Positions 17,300 through 26,797 of a DNA stretch of 64,000 nt are shown here, in pieces (position 1 is the first letter of the stretch; each line of letters begins with the position of its first letter). Source of the stretch: Neorhodopirellula pilleata (lineage in GTDB: Bacteria; Planctomycetota; Planctomycetia; Pirellulales; Pirellulaceae); contig NZ_SJPM01000002.1 of NCBI RefSeq assembly GCF_007859915.1, positions 623,919-687,918 on the forward strand, read 5' to 3'. The notes under the pieces are model-generated. The model was given only the letters and a program-made list of their open reading frames with translations, was not told the DNA's origin and made no database searches. A program made the translations under genes and the position numbers.

Positions 17300-18163
17300 A
17301 TGACTTCACCCGAATTCGCAATTCAAGACGTCGTGGCTGCTGCCAGTGCGGGAAGCATCGACTCAGCGGCACCCTCATCGGCGAGCCAAGCTGCTCAGCC
17401 CACACCTCTGCGTTTTCGCGCGGCGAAGGTCTTCCTCGCTCTGCCGGCTTACAACGAACAAGAATCCCTGCCGGAGTTGCTTGAACGGATCGGCGAAGCG
17501 TTCGCCGACAGCGGTTTGGAATATGAAGTCGTGATCGTCGATGACGGCAGTCGTGACGACACGGCTCAGATCGCATCCCAGATGTCGTTTCAAATGCCAC
17601 TCCACCTCGTTCGTCACTCGACCAATCAAGGACTCGGCCGCACCATCCGTGACGGGTTACGCGAAGCCGTCGACCGTGCGGGTGAGCGAGACATCATCAT
17701 CACAATGGATGCCGACAACACGCATCCCCCCGGATTGATCAACCGCATGGTTCAATCGGTCCATGAAGGTTGCGATTGTGTCATCGCATCGCGTTTCCAA
17801 ACCGGTGCCTGCGTCGTCGGGGTACCTTTCGAACGACACCTGCTGAGCATCGGCGCCCGTGTCTTGTTCACGATCCTGTTCCCGACGCGAGGTGTCCGCG
17901 ACTACACTTCCGGTTACCGCGCCTACCGCGCTTCGGTGATTCGAAGTGCGTTCGATCACTACGGCGATGACTTTGTCGGCGAAACGGGCTTTTCGTGCAT
18001 GGCCGACGTACTGCTGAAGTTGCGTGCGATGAAATGCGTCTTTGGCGAAGTACCGCTTCGATTGCGATACGACCAAAAGGGCGGCGAGAGCAAGATGCGA
18101 GTTTTCCACACGATCGGGTTGACGCTAAAACTGCTCGCGCGACACCGTTTCGTGGGCTCGTAG
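17300..18163 (+). CDS. Glycosyltransferase family 2 (dolichyl-phosphate mannosyltransferase-like)
   Basis: 287 residues, a GT-A fold transferase. After a variable 45-residue N-terminus come FLALPAYNEQESLPELL, YEVVIVDDGSRDDT (nucleotide-binding DDGS), DIIITMDADNTHPPGLI (DxD motif) and DYTSGYRAYRAS, which belong to the polyprenyl-phosphate mannosyl/glucosyltransferase subgroup. I see no clear C-terminal membrane helices, so it probably acts at the inner face of the membrane on a lipid-phosphate acceptor. The next gene begins 4 nt downstream, so the two are surely co-transcribed and may act in one glycolipid or exopolysaccharide step. Confidence 0.9.
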   Translation: MTSPEFAIQDVVAAASAGSIDSAAPSSASQAAQPTPLRFRAAKVFLALPAYNEQESLPELLERIGEAFADSGLEYEVVIVDDGSRDDTAQIASQMSFQMPLHLVRHSTNQGLGRTIRDGLREAVDRAGERDIIITMDADNTHPPGLINRMVQSVHEGCDCVIASRFQTGACVVGVPFERHLLSIGARVLFTILFPTRGVRDYTSGYRAYRASVIRSAFDHYGDDFVGETGFSCMADVLLKLRAMKCVFGEVPLRLRYDQKGGESKMRVFHTIGLTLKLLARHRFVGS

Positions 18164-18167
18164 TCGC

Positions 18168-19541
18168 ATGCCCGAATCTTCGCGATGGTTGGTCATCGGC
18201 GGCGGCGTCATGGGATTGCAAGTCGCCACCGATTTGATCGACCGCGGCCAACAGGTCACCATCGCCGAAGCGGCACCGACGATGGGAGGCTTGACGAGCG
18301 CATGGCAACTCGGCGATGTCACTTGGGATCGCTTTTATCACGTCACGTTGACGAGTGACACCGTGTTGCGAGACCTGCTCAGGCGGCTCGACCTGGAATC
18401 TCAGATGCAGTGGGTCGAAACCAAGACCGGTTTCTATTCCGGCGGACGGTTGCATTCGATGAGCAACACGGCGGAGTTCCTGAAATTCCCGCCACTGAAT
18501 TGGATCGAGAAACTGCGACTGGGCGGTACCATTTTCTACGCGTCGAAGATCCGGAACTGGCGACGTCTCGAAAAACTCACCGTCGAACAATGGCTGCGGC
18601 GCTGGTCCGGCAACGGCGTCTTTGAAAAAATTTGGCATCCGCTGCTTCAGGCGAAACTCGGTGAAGCCTACAAGCAGACGTCGGCGGCGTTCATCTGGGC
18701 ACACACGGCGCGGATGTATAAAGCGCGACGCAGTGGCATGAAGACCGAAATGTTCGGCTACGTCCCCGGCGGCTACGCGAACATCTTAACCAGATGGGTC
18801 GATTGGCTGCGACAACATGGTGCGACGACCATGGCTTCGTCTCCGGTTCACAAAGTGGTAACCCACACGGAGGGTGGTTTGCGGGTCGAGTTCGGCGACG
18901 GGCGGTCCGAGGTGTACGACAACGTGATTTCCACGATCGCCTCACCTCAAATCGCCCAGCAGGTTCCCGAACTCGATGAGAGCGAAAAACAACGACACCG
19001 GGGCATTCGATACTTGGGTGTGGTTTGTGCCTCGATGTTGATGCAGCGACCGATCAGCCCCTACTACGTGACGAACATCACCGACACGTGGGTGCCGCTT
19101 ACCGCCGTGATCGAAATGTCAACGATCGTCGACTCGCAGTCGCAACTCGGAGGCAAGCATTTGGTGTACTTACCCAAATACCTGCCCGACGATCATGACG
19201 GCTTGAACGAGTCCGACGAAGACTATCGCGAGAAGTGCCTGTCGACATTAGAAAAGATGTACGATCACTTTTCACGCGACCAGGTTCTCGACTTCAAGAT
19301 CGCTCGAACCAAATACGTCGCTGCGCTGTCGACGGTCGACTACAGCACCCGTTTGCCCCGAATTGTCACCAACGTGCCCGGCTTTTATGCGTTGAACTCG
19401 GCTCATATCGTTAAAGGCAACTTGAACGTCAACGAAACGATCTCATTGGGCACCGAAAAGTTCACCCAAGAAGTCTGGCCCGATTACCTATCAAGAATGG
19501 AAGCCTCGGCCGGTCAAACACTTCATCAATATTTAAAGTGA
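18168..19541 (+). CDS. FAD-dependent amine-oxidase-like oxidoreductase
   Basis: 457 residues. The N-terminus VIGGGVMGLQVATDLIDRG and IAEAAPTMGGLTSA form the dinucleotide-binding site and the GG motif of the protoporphyrinogen oxidase / UDP-galactopyranose mutase-like superfamily. GYVPGGYANI and the C-terminal YALNSAHIVKGNLNVNETI close the FAD site. Proteins of this group often sit next to GT2 enzymes in surface-glycan loci, as here (4-nt spacing). The substrate may be a nucleotide sugar or polyprenyl-linked sugar, but I cannot define it from sequence. Confidence 0.85.
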   Translation: MPESSRWLVIGGGVMGLQVATDLIDRGQQVTIAEAAPTMGGLTSAWQLGDVTWDRFYHVTLTSDTVLRDLLRRLDLESQMQWVETKTGFYSGGRLHSMSNTAEFLKFPPLNWIEKLRLGGTIFYASKIRNWRRLEKLTVEQWLRRWSGNGVFEKIWHPLLQAKLGEAYKQTSAAFIWAHTARMYKARRSGMKTEMFGYVPGGYANILTRWVDWLRQHGATTMASSPVHKVVTHTEGGLRVEFGDGRSEVYDNVISTIASPQIAQQVPELDESEKQRHRGIRYLGVVCASMLMQRPISPYYVTNITDTWVPLTAVIEMSTIVDSQSQLGGKHLVYLPKYLPDDHDGLNESDEDYREKCLSTLEKMYDHFSRDQVLDFKIARTKYVAALSTVDYSTRLPRIVTNVPGFYALNSAHIVKGNLNVNETISLGTEKFTQEVWPDYLSRMEASAGQTLHQYLK

Positions 19542-19553
19542 AGGCTGGCATAA

Positions 19554-19609
19554 AACGTGGCACGGTGGTCCCCACCGTGATTCTCGACGGAGGACCGTCG
19601 AGCCACGTT
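19554..19609. repeat. Three-way-junction (cloverleaf-like) palindromic element
   Basis: In 56 nt there is an outer 7-bp stem (AACGTGG 19554-19560 with CCACGTT 19603-19609). It encloses two perfect 8-bp hairpins: CACGGTGG/CCACCGTG (19561-19579, 3-nt loop) and CTCGACGG/CCGTCGAG (19583-19602, 4-nt loop), joined by ATT. It lies between the convergent oxidoreductase and rseP genes, so it could act as a bidirectional terminator, but there is no T-run. The element at 25646-25755 has the same plan. Confidence 0.8.
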
Positions 19610-19642
19610 GCTGACACCCTAAAGTCAAAGGTGGATGAAGCT

Positions 19643-21769
19643 TTAGTTCAAATGCAGAATGTCGTTGGCAAAGACGAAGATCATCAAGGCCAACAGCGCC
19701 AACACACCCGCGAACGTCAAACGCATCTCCAACGCCTCATTGAGCCGCTTGCCGCGGATCGCCTCGGCGGTCAAGAACAACATGTGGCCGCCGTCGAGTG
19801 CCGGGATCGGCAGGAAGTTTAAGATCGCCAAGTTCATACTCAACATGGTCAAGAACAACAGTTGGGCCGACACGCCCCGCTCGGCTTCGTAACTGGCCAT
19901 TTGAGCGATTCGAATCGGGCCGCCTAAGAACTTGGCTTCGACTTTGCCGGTCACCAACATGCCCAAGAACCGACCCACGTTGCCCAGTCGGCGGACGCCT
20001 TCGCGAAGCCCCAGCGATAACGCTTCTCCGAACGAATCGGCCGTTTGGATCGCATCGACGGCCATGAAATTGATGCCTCGGTCATACCAAAATCGGTCCG
20101 TTGCTTGAACCATCATCTTGGTTTCGATCACTTCGCCTTCAGGAGGCCGAGTCGCTTTGATTAAGACCTCGGTCCCTACCGGCAAGATTTGAATGGTTTC
20201 CATCAATACGCCCAACGGCATCGCATCGCCGACTTCCCAGCCTTTGCTAAGGGTTTGAATGGTTTCCTCACCGATGATATCGACGAGTGATTGACGAGCT
20301 TGCGGGTCAGTGAATCGGATCCGCACTTCGCGGACAAGGTCGCCAACTTTAAGATCGCTCGCTTCGGCCGTCACTCGGGTCACCACCGTGGTCGGCGCGT
20401 AGGCCAAGCCCAACGACTGGATGCCCATCGTATCACCGAGTTCTGAGACGGGCGATTTGGTTTGGACGATCGAGGCGGGTTGCAACGACACCGTCTTTTC
20501 GATCGCGTCGTCGCCTTCGCCCCGACGGATCTGAACTTCGATGTCTTGCCCGGTCATGAACGAACGCAACAGCAACGAGTATGCGTCCAGGTCCGCGTCA
20601 CCATCGACGGAAACGATTTGGTCGCCGATCTTCAGCCCTGCCGCCTCCGCCGGCCCGCCCTTGACCAACGCTTTGATCGGTCCAACGCCGAAGCGAACGC
20701 CGAAGTCCTTTTCATTTTGTGGTGCCAGGGTGATGCTTCGATTCGTTCCATCGACACTGACCAGGGTTAACTCGATCGGTTCCGATGGCGAACTGACGAT
20801 GCGGTCGAGGACGGGAGTGATCGGCATCAACGCGTTCGCGTCGAGCGGCTTTCCGTCCATCGCGATCACTTCGGCACCTGCGTCATCGTCGGTCAGCACG
20901 TTGGCGGCGGCGCTATTGGGCATCGCGAACAATTTGGAAGGCAACGAAGTGCCCGTCGGTCCGTGGATACCGATCAGCTTCAAGCTCGGTTCGATCGGAT
21001 GCGACTGAGGGGTAAGCTCGTAGTCGCGGATTTCGTCATCGTAGGACAATCGCACGTCGATGGCTTGGTCAGGCGTGTCCATGCCTTCGGTCATGATGGC
21101 GAGTTTCATTTCGTTGAAATGCAATTGCTCGTCGTCGGGAAGATCCGCGACCGAAATCACACGACCTCCCGGTTCGATCCCCGCCTGCCAAGCCGGCCCG
21201 CCGGGCGAGACCCCACCCACGATCGCGGGTGTGTAGGGGACGCCGTAAAAGTAAGCGATCGTGGCGAATAAAATTCCCGTGATCACATTCATGACCACGC
21301 CCGCGCTGATGATGATCATCCGTTGCCAAACTTTTTTGGCCGGATAACTGCGCGGATCCAGTTCGGGTTCGGCGTCTTCGTCACCGCCCGCCAATCGGAT
21401 CCGCTCGGCTTCCTGTTCGGCTTTGCGTGGGTCGTCGTCTTGGCCGAGCATCTTGACGTATCCACCCAAGGGAATGATGCCGATGCCGTATTCGGTTTCA
21501 CCATAGGTGAACTTGCCCAACGTCCGGGGAAACTTGATCGGCCCGATTTGGATCGGCACATCAAACCCAACGTAAAACTTTTCGCATTTGACCCCGAACG
21601 ACTTCGCCGCGACGAAGTGGCCCAACTCGTGGACAAACACGACCAAACCGATCCCCAAAGCGACCTTGGTCCACAACCAAGTCGATGTCAGCAAGGTCAC
21701 GATCCAACTGGGATCCTCCGACGCCGCCAAAAGGATCAAAACGAGCGGATTGTCGATAAACGGTGACAT
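19643..21769 (-). CDS. rseP: RseP-type site-2 intramembrane metalloprotease
   Basis: 708 residues, much longer than E. coli RseP (about 450). The first membrane segment carries the zinc site H47-E-L-G-H51 (VVFVHELGHFVAAK), and near the C-terminus LNFLPIPALDGGH gives the third ligand region (NxxPxPxLDGG). Between them is a long extracytoplasmic region with at least two PDZ-like domains (GGVSPGGPAWQAGIEPGG; KGGPAEAAGLKIGDQIVSVDG) and possibly a third (LKVGDLVREVRIR). It probably cleaves anti-sigma or other single-pass membrane proteins in envelope stress control. It lies 42 nt downstream of dxr, a gene order common in bacteria. Confidence 0.94.
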   Translation of the reverse strand: MSPFIDNPLVLILLAASEDPSWIVTLLTSTWLWTKVALGIGLVVFVHELGHFVAAKSFGVKCEKFYVGFDVPIQIGPIKFPRTLGKFTYGETEYGIGIIPLGGYVKMLGQDDDPRKAEQEAERIRLAGGDEDAEPELDPRSYPAKKVWQRMIIISAGVVMNVITGILFATIAYFYGVPYTPAIVGGVSPGGPAWQAGIEPGGRVISVADLPDDEQLHFNEMKLAIMTEGMDTPDQAIDVRLSYDDEIRDYELTPQSHPIEPSLKLIGIHGPTGTSLPSKLFAMPNSAAANVLTDDDAGAEVIAMDGKPLDANALMPITPVLDRIVSSPSEPIELTLVSVDGTNRSITLAPQNEKDFGVRFGVGPIKALVKGGPAEAAGLKIGDQIVSVDGDADLDAYSLLLRSFMTGQDIEVQIRRGEGDDAIEKTVSLQPASIVQTKSPVSELGDTMGIQSLGLAYAPTTVVTRVTAEASDLKVGDLVREVRIRFTDPQARQSLVDIIGEETIQTLSKGWEVGDAMPLGVLMETIQILPVGTEVLIKATRPPEGEVIETKMMVQATDRFWYDRGINFMAVDAIQTADSFGEALSLGLREGVRRLGNVGRFLGMLVTGKVEAKFLGGPIRIAQMASYEAERGVSAQLLFLTMLSMNLAILNFLPIPALDGGHMLFLTAEAIRGKRLNEALEMRLTFAGVLALLALMIFVFANDILHLN

Positions 21770-21811
21770 GAATGGCGAATGCTATTGGAGGAGACGGGGG
21801 AACAGAAAAAA

Positions 21812-23167
21812 TCAAACGACAAGCTTAACAGCCAACTTGGCCGCGTATTCTCTTGACCAAGTGTCGAGTTCGAGCAATCGGGTTAACGTCGGTTGGGACT
21901 CGTGATGATGAGAACGCAGCGTTTCCCGGCAAAGTTCAGCGATGTCAGTAAAGCGAATTTTACCGGCCAGGAAAAGTGGAACCGCCGCTTCATTGGCCCC
22001 GTTGACCACCACCCCAGCGGTTCCGCCCATTTGAGCGACTTCGAATCCCAGCGTTAACGCGGGAAAACGCTCGTGATCGGCCGGCGAAAGCGTCATTTCC
22101 CAAAAATTGCCGCGATCGAGCGGCGGGGCGGGACAGGGCAATCGCTCGGGGTACGTCAGGGCGTACTGAATCGGCAATCGCATGTCCGGAGGACTGAGCT
22201 GCGCGATCACGCTACCGTCGTCGAATTCAACCAACGAATGAATGATCGACTGCGGATGAACGACAACCTCGATCCGATCGTGCGGAACGTCGAAGAGCCA
22301 TTTTGCTTCGATGATTTCCAATGCTTTGTTCATCATCGTGGCCGAATCGATCGTGATTTTTTGCCCCATATCCCAGGTCGGATGGTTGAGAGCTTGAGCA
22401 GGTGTTGCGTCTCGCATTTGATCGACCGTCCATCCGCGAAACGGCCCGCCACTGGCCGTCAGAATCAGCCGCCGAACGCCGGGATACTTTTGGGAAAACC
22501 GGCGGTCGCATGGCGAGTTGGCGTTGTCATCGCCGGTCGTCTTGGCGAGCGATCGGGCTTCGGCCAAGCATTGGTAGATCGCCGAATGTTCACTGTCGAT
22601 CGGCAATAATACCGATCCGCTCTCGAGGGCTGCCTGCGTGACGACCGGACCGGCCACGACAAGCGTTTCTTTGTTGGCCAACCCGACGCGTTTTCCAGCC
22701 CGAACGGCTTCGAGCGTGCTTTCCAGCCCCGCCCGCCCGACGATCGCGGCGACGACGGTGTCCACCGATGCGTCCGTGGCCGCCCGAACGAGCGCCTCGG
22801 GGCCGAAGTCCAACCGGCAGCTAGCGTGAAGTTGATGGGTCTTCAGCGTCGATCGAGCGGACGTTTCTCGTTCGGGGTCCGAGACCACGATCGTACCGGG
22901 GACCGGATCGGAGCCGGCAGCGAGTTTCCCGAGAGAATCGATGCGACTGTGTCCCGAGATCGACCAAGCCCGCCAGTCACGCTCGGGATCATGCCGCCGC
23001 AATGCCGCGATCACGTCAAGCGTCGCGGTCCCGATGCTGCCGGTCGCCCCTAAGATCGCAACCCGCCCGCCGGAACGCCCAATGGACTCTGTGTCCGATG
23101 GCGATGAACGTAGTGTCGGAGACGCGACAGCGGCAGAAACAGGAGCGGTTTCGGACAAGAGTGACAA
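21812..23167 (-). CDS. dxr: 1-deoxy-D-xylulose 5-phosphate reductoisomerase
   Basis: The second step of the MEP isoprenoid pathway: NADPH-dependent rearrangement of DXP to MEP in the cytoplasm. After a 35-residue Ser-rich extension come VAILGATGSIGTATLDV (NADPH binding), GLANKETLVVAGP, LLPIDSEHSAIYQCL (metal ligands), LTASGGPFRGW, SATMMNKALEIIEA and VHPQSIIHSLVEF. Within the SEHSA region a short insert (TTGDDNANSPCDRRFSQKY) lengthens the protein to 451 residues. It is followed by rseP and probably shares its transcript. The divergent 296-nt gap to ftsH holds two tandem 14-nt repeats (GGCTGGCAAACCTT at 23206 and 23222). Confidence 0.96.
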   Translation of the reverse strand: MSLLSETAPVSAAVASPTLRSSPSDTESIGRSGGRVAILGATGSIGTATLDVIAALRRHDPERDWRAWSISGHSRIDSLGKLAAGSDPVPGTIVVSDPERETSARSTLKTHQLHASCRLDFGPEALVRAATDASVDTVVAAIVGRAGLESTLEAVRAGKRVGLANKETLVVAGPVVTQAALESGSVLLPIDSEHSAIYQCLAEARSLAKTTGDDNANSPCDRRFSQKYPGVRRLILTASGGPFRGWTVDQMRDATPAQALNHPTWDMGQKITIDSATMMNKALEIIEAKWLFDVPHDRIEVVVHPQSIIHSLVEFDDGSVIAQLSPPDMRLPIQYALTYPERLPCPAPPLDRGNFWEMTLSPADHERFPALTLGFEVAQMGGTAGVVVNGANEAAVPLFLAGKIRFTDIAELCRETLRSHHHESQPTLTRLLELDTWSREYAAKLAVKLVV

Positions 23168-23463
23168 CGAGAGTCATTGGAATGGAATGAACGGTCCAAC
23201 CTTAAGGCTGGCAAACCTTCTGGCTGGCAAACCTTTTGGCGGGCCCGTTCGTCTAAATCGACACGCCGCTATAATGGCGGATCACGTTGGCAATCACAAT
23301 CCGAATAACCGATATCGGCGGCATCGTGGACTCGGAATTGCAGTGCCTCCCCGCAGGCCAATCGACGTGAAAAGGGCGGAGCTGACTAACGTCAATCGCT
23401 TAGTCGTGCCTGACCACTCGCTTACTCTCCCGACTTTCTTCTCACCACGCAGATTCAGTACGC

Positions 23464-25647
23464 ATGAGCGATAAACCGAAATCGAGCCGTCCGTCGTCCG
23501 AAAACCGGGGAACCGGCAATATTTGGTTGGTTCTGATCGGAGTAACCGGACTTGTGCTTGTGAGCGCCTTTTTGGTCTCCGACGATCGAAAACGTTTGAC
23601 TTATCCACACCTGAAGCAACTGCTGACGGTCGCGGCGCGGGAAAGGTCACTGGAAACGGAAGCGACTGAAAACGCGACCGAAGCCGTCACCGAAGACGTC
23701 TCCGAGACCGACGTTGAGGCCGAAGCGGAAGCCGAACTCCGCCAAACGGTGGCCGCGCCCGCAAAGACCGCCGGCCGGGCCCGCGTGTTGGTGCCCGCAA
23801 CCGATCCGGCGTATTGGGTCGAGTACAGCTCACCGACTGATATCTTGGTCGCCGACGATCGGATCACCGGCAAAGTCGACTATCGGGTCATTTCCAAGAA
23901 GACCGGTGATGCGAAAATCACGTCCAAGCAAGTCGACTTTCTGACGATTCGCGGTTATCCGAACGACGCGATCTCCGCCGAGTTCATCTCCTTGCTCGAA
24001 CAATCCGGCGTCGCCTGGGACAACGATCGGCCGAGTCGTTTTCTGGAAAATCACTGGCCCGAACTGCTGATGATCGGCGTGTTGGTCGCCTTGGGGATCG
24101 TGATGTTGCGACGGATCGGTGGCGTCGGCTCGCCGATGTCGTTCTCTCGCAGTCGTGGCAAGCTGTACAGCGAAGATGATTTGCCGACGACCTTCGAAGA
24201 CGTCGCCGGGATTGATGAAGCGGTCGACGAAGTCCAAGAAGTTGTCGACTTTTTGCGCGCCAGCGAGAAATACCAGGCCCTCGGCGGACGCATCCCCAAA
24301 GGCGTGCTGTTGGTCGGACCTCCCGGAACCGGGAAAACGTTGCTGGCCAAGGCCATTGCGGGCGAGGCCGGCGTGCCGTTCTTTAGCCTCTCGGGTAGCG
24401 ACTTCGTGGAAATGTTTGTCGGCGTTGGTGCCGCTCGCGTTCGCGACATGTTCCAACAAGCCGTCCAGCGAGCCCCGTGCATCATCTTTATTGACGAACT
24501 CGACGCGCTCGGAAAAAGCCGCAGTGCGAACTCGGTCGGGGGACACGACGAACGGGAGCAAACCCTCAACGCGTTGTTGGTCGAAATGGACGGGTTCGAC
24601 GCCAACGCCGGCGTGATCGTGATTGCCGCAACGAACCGGCCCGAAACGCTCGACCCAGCGTTGTTACGTCCCGGTCGTTTCGATCGCCATGTGTTGGTCG
24701 ACCGCCCTGACGTCGCCGGACGTCAAAAAATCCTTTCGGTTCACGTTAAGAACGTCAAACTCGATGAGTCCGTTGAATTGAGCGGCATTGCGTCGATCAC
24801 CAGCGGCTTCGTCGGTGCGGATCTGTCGAACTTGGTCAACGAAGCAGCCTTGCTAGCGGCCCGCAATGGGAAATCTGCTGTCGGCATGGAAGAGTTCAAC
24901 GACGCCGTCGAACGAGTCACGGCAGGTTTGGAAAAGAAAAACCGCGTGATGAACGAAGACGAAAAGATTCGCGTCGCCTACCACGAGTCTGGTCACGCGA
25001 TCGTCGCCGCTGCGTTGCCCAACACCGACCCGGTCCACAAAGTCAGCATCATCCCGCGCGGTCTGGCGGCGCTGGGATACATGATGCAGCGTCCCGAGTC
25101 CGAACGATTCCTGATGACGAAGTCGGAACTAGAAAGTCAGATGAAGGTGATGCTGGCGGGTACTCTAGCTGAAGAAATGGTGTTCCAAGACATCAGCACC
25201 GGTGCCCAAAACGACTTGGAACGTTGTACCGAAACGGCCCGCAGCATGGTGATGGATTACGGTATGAGCCGTCTCGGTCGGATCAACCTGCGTCGCAACA
25301 CCCGCTCGCCTTTCTTGGCCGGATCGGGCGGCGGTGATTACCAGATCATGCACAGTGAGGAAATGGCCAAGATGATCGACAAGGAAGTCTCGCGAATCGT
25401 CGAAGACGCCTTGATGCAAACCCGCGAGATTTTGCAACAACGTCGCGACGTGCTTGAAGCGGTCACGCAGCGATTGCTCGAAGTCGAGGCGATCGACAGC
25501 GACGAATTGATGCGGTTGATCCAAGCCAATTCGAAAGGCCCTTGGTTGGTTCCCGGCACGGTCAACGAAAAACCCAAAGCCAAAATCGTTCGTCGCGAGC
25601 CCGAAGATTCAAGCCAACCGCAATCGCCGACGCAAACTTCGTCTTAG
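23464..25647 (+). CDS. ftsH: ATP-dependent zinc metalloprotease FtsH
   Basis: A membrane-anchored AAA+ protease of 727 residues. TM1 is at about 19-38 ([20 protein letters not shown]) and TM2 at about 198-217 ([16 protein letters not shown]), with a periplasmic domain between them carrying a very acidic insert (residues ~60-95, repeated Glu/Ala/Thr). The AAA module has Walker A GPPGTGKT at 285-292, Walker [11 protein letters not shown] and the [22 protein letters not shown]. The protease zinc site is H507-E-S-G-H511. FtsH removes misassembled membrane proteins and regulatory proteins. Its stop codon lies inside the left arm of the element at 25646. Confidence 0.97.
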   Translation: MSDKPKSSRPSSENRGTGNIWLVLIGVTGLVLVSAFLVSDDRKRLTYPHLKQLLTVAARERSLETEATENATEAVTEDVSETDVEAEAEAELRQTVAAPAKTAGRARVLVPATDPAYWVEYSSPTDILVADDRITGKVDYRVISKKTGDAKITSKQVDFLTIRGYPNDAISAEFISLLEQSGVAWDNDRPSRFLENHWPELLMIGVLVALGIVMLRRIGGVGSPMSFSRSRGKLYSEDDLPTTFEDVAGIDEAVDEVQEVVDFLRASEKYQALGGRIPKGVLLVGPPGTGKTLLAKAIAGEAGVPFFSLSGSDFVEMFVGVGAARVRDMFQQAVQRAPCIIFIDELDALGKSRSANSVGGHDEREQTLNALLVEMDGFDANAGVIVIAATNRPETLDPALLRPGRFDRHVLVDRPDVAGRQKILSVHVKNVKLDESVELSGIASITSGFVGADLSNLVNEAALLAARNGKSAVGMEEFNDAVERVTAGLEKKNRVMNEDEKIRVAYHESGHAIVAAALPNTDPVHKVSIIPRGLAALGYMMQRPESERFLMTKSELESQMKVMLAGTLAEEMVFQDISTGAQNDLERCTETARSMVMDYGMSRLGRINLRRNTRSPFLAGSGGGDYQIMHSEEMAKMIDKEVSRIVEDALMQTREILQQRRDVLEAVTQRLLEVEAIDSDELMRLIQANSKGPWLVPGTVNEKPKAKIVRREPEDSSQPQSPTQTSS

Positions 25648-25755
25648 CATCGCGTGAACAATAAGTGATGGATTCTCAACGTGGCGTCGACTTTCAGTCG
25701 ACGTTTCAGGGTTTGGCGACTGAAAGTCGCCACCACTTAATGTTCACGCGATGCT
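25646..25755. repeat. Long terminal-inverted-repeat element with internal cloverleaf
   Basis: The outer arms 25646-25671 and 25730-25755 are inverted copies over 26 nt with 24 matches (left end AGCATCGCGTGAACA). Inside, the sequence again builds two hairpins: CGTCGACT/AGTCGACG (25685-25703, loop TTC) and GGCGACT/AGTCGCC (25715-25731, loop GAA), after an AACGTGG start like that of the element at 19554. The left end includes the last two bases of the ftsH stop codon; the right end enters a small open frame. MITE-like by structure. Confidence 0.8.
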
Positions 25756-26090
25756 TAGTCTTGCTGGCGGCGTTGGTGCAAGTGGTCCCCGACCGCTTGG
25801 CTTCTTGGCAATCCAACGACGCAGTTTCGGTTGCCGACGCGTCGCTCGATGAATCCTTCCGTTGCAGCACGCATCTGGTCGAGTCTTGGATAACGCTACC
25901 GACCGGGGCGGCTCAATTGGCTGCCGGCCGACCCAGTGATGCGGCACCGATCCAAGACGCTGGCGCGACGATGCAAAGTGTTGGGGCGAGCCACCTTGGT
26001 GTGTCACGCTGCGAACGACAGGGCATCATTCACGGTGGTTCCTGCCCTCGTCTGACACTGTTGGATTGGAACGTGCGATTGCAGATTTAG
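25740..26090 (+). CDS. Possible small exported protein, doubtful
   Basis: An open frame of 116 codons starts with an ATG inside the right arm of the repeat and reads MFTRCLVLLAALVQVVPDRL, which resembles a signal peptide, followed by sequence without recognisable motifs (three Cys residues, HGGSCPRL near the end). It fills most of the 510-nt gap between ftsH and the TPR-like gene and is on the same strand. I do not recognise it. It may be a real lineage-specific protein or an accidental open frame; codon quality looks weaker than in its neighbours. Confidence 0.3.
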   Translation: MFTRCLVLLAALVQVVPDRLASWQSNDAVSVADASLDESFRCSTHLVESWITLPTGAAQLAAGRPSDAAPIQDAGATMQSVGASHLGVSRCERQGIIHGGSCPRLTLLDWNVRLQI

Positions 26091-26157
26091 GAACGCCCCG
26101 CGTTTCTGGCTGTTTTTATCGACGTTCGTTTTCCATCCAACTCAAAGAGCTAAGACC

Positions 26158-26793
26158 GTGTCTGCGCGCACCAAGAACAATAATCAGAAGAAACAACGGG
26201 CAATGAAGGTTCAATCCTCCAATGCCCTGAATCCCTCCAGTGTCCTGAATACTGACCACCACGACTGGTCCCACCATCCGTCGCTGAGGCAAGCACGGAG
26301 CCTGATCCAGGAAGGCGACTATGTCGGCGCCGCTAATTTGCTGGGATCCGCCGGACGGGACCCTTACGTCCGCAACGCGTTGGGCGTCTGCCTGATCCGA
26401 GCGGGGCAAGTCGACAAAGCGGTCGATGTTTATCGATCCTTTGTGTTGATGCCTGGTACGGTGCTGGAACGTCCCGACGTCAGCAACTCGGCGAAGCGAA
26501 ATTTTGCCACCGCGTTGTTATTGAAAGGGTTCCCCAGCGGCACCCTGTCGGTGCTAGCGGAGATTCGCGATCCCGATCATCCGATGGCGGTTCGTTTGTA
26601 CGCCGCGATCAGGCAATGGGAGAAATCGTTGTCTTGGTTTCGCCGACTCGACTGGAAACTCAACGGCGTCGAACCGAGCAACTGCAAGATTGTGCTCGAT
26701 TTCGAGCCTGGCGAATTCGATTTTGACGTCCAAGCTCACCGTCCCGGCCAGCCTGACAAGCCTCGCAAATCGTCGTTGAAACTTGCGGCTTAA
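26158..26793 (+). CDS. TPR-like hypothetical protein
   Basis: 211 residues from a GTG start at 26158. After a basic, Asn/Gln-rich N-terminus (RTKNNNQKKQR) there are helical repeats of TPR type: ARSLIQEGDYVGAANLL, NALGVCLIRAGQVDKAVDVYRSFV and NFATALLLKGFPSGTLSVLAEI. The C-terminal part (CKIVLDFEPGEFDFDV) is predicted beta and has no name. It has no signal peptide and is probably a cytoplasmic protein-interaction module. The next gene starts within or just after its stop, so it is likely translated together with the MMPL transporter and may serve it. Confidence 0.65.
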   Translation: MSARTKNNNQKKQRAMKVQSSNALNPSSVLNTDHHDWSHHPSLRQARSLIQEGDYVGAANLLGSAGRDPYVRNALGVCLIRAGQVDKAVDVYRSFVLMPGTVLERPDVSNSAKRNFATALLLKGFPSGTLSVLAEIRDPDHPMAVRLYAAIRQWEKSLSWFRRLDWKLNGVEPSNCKIVLDFEPGEFDFDVQAHRPGQPDKPRKSSLKLAA

Positions 26794-26797
26794 GATT

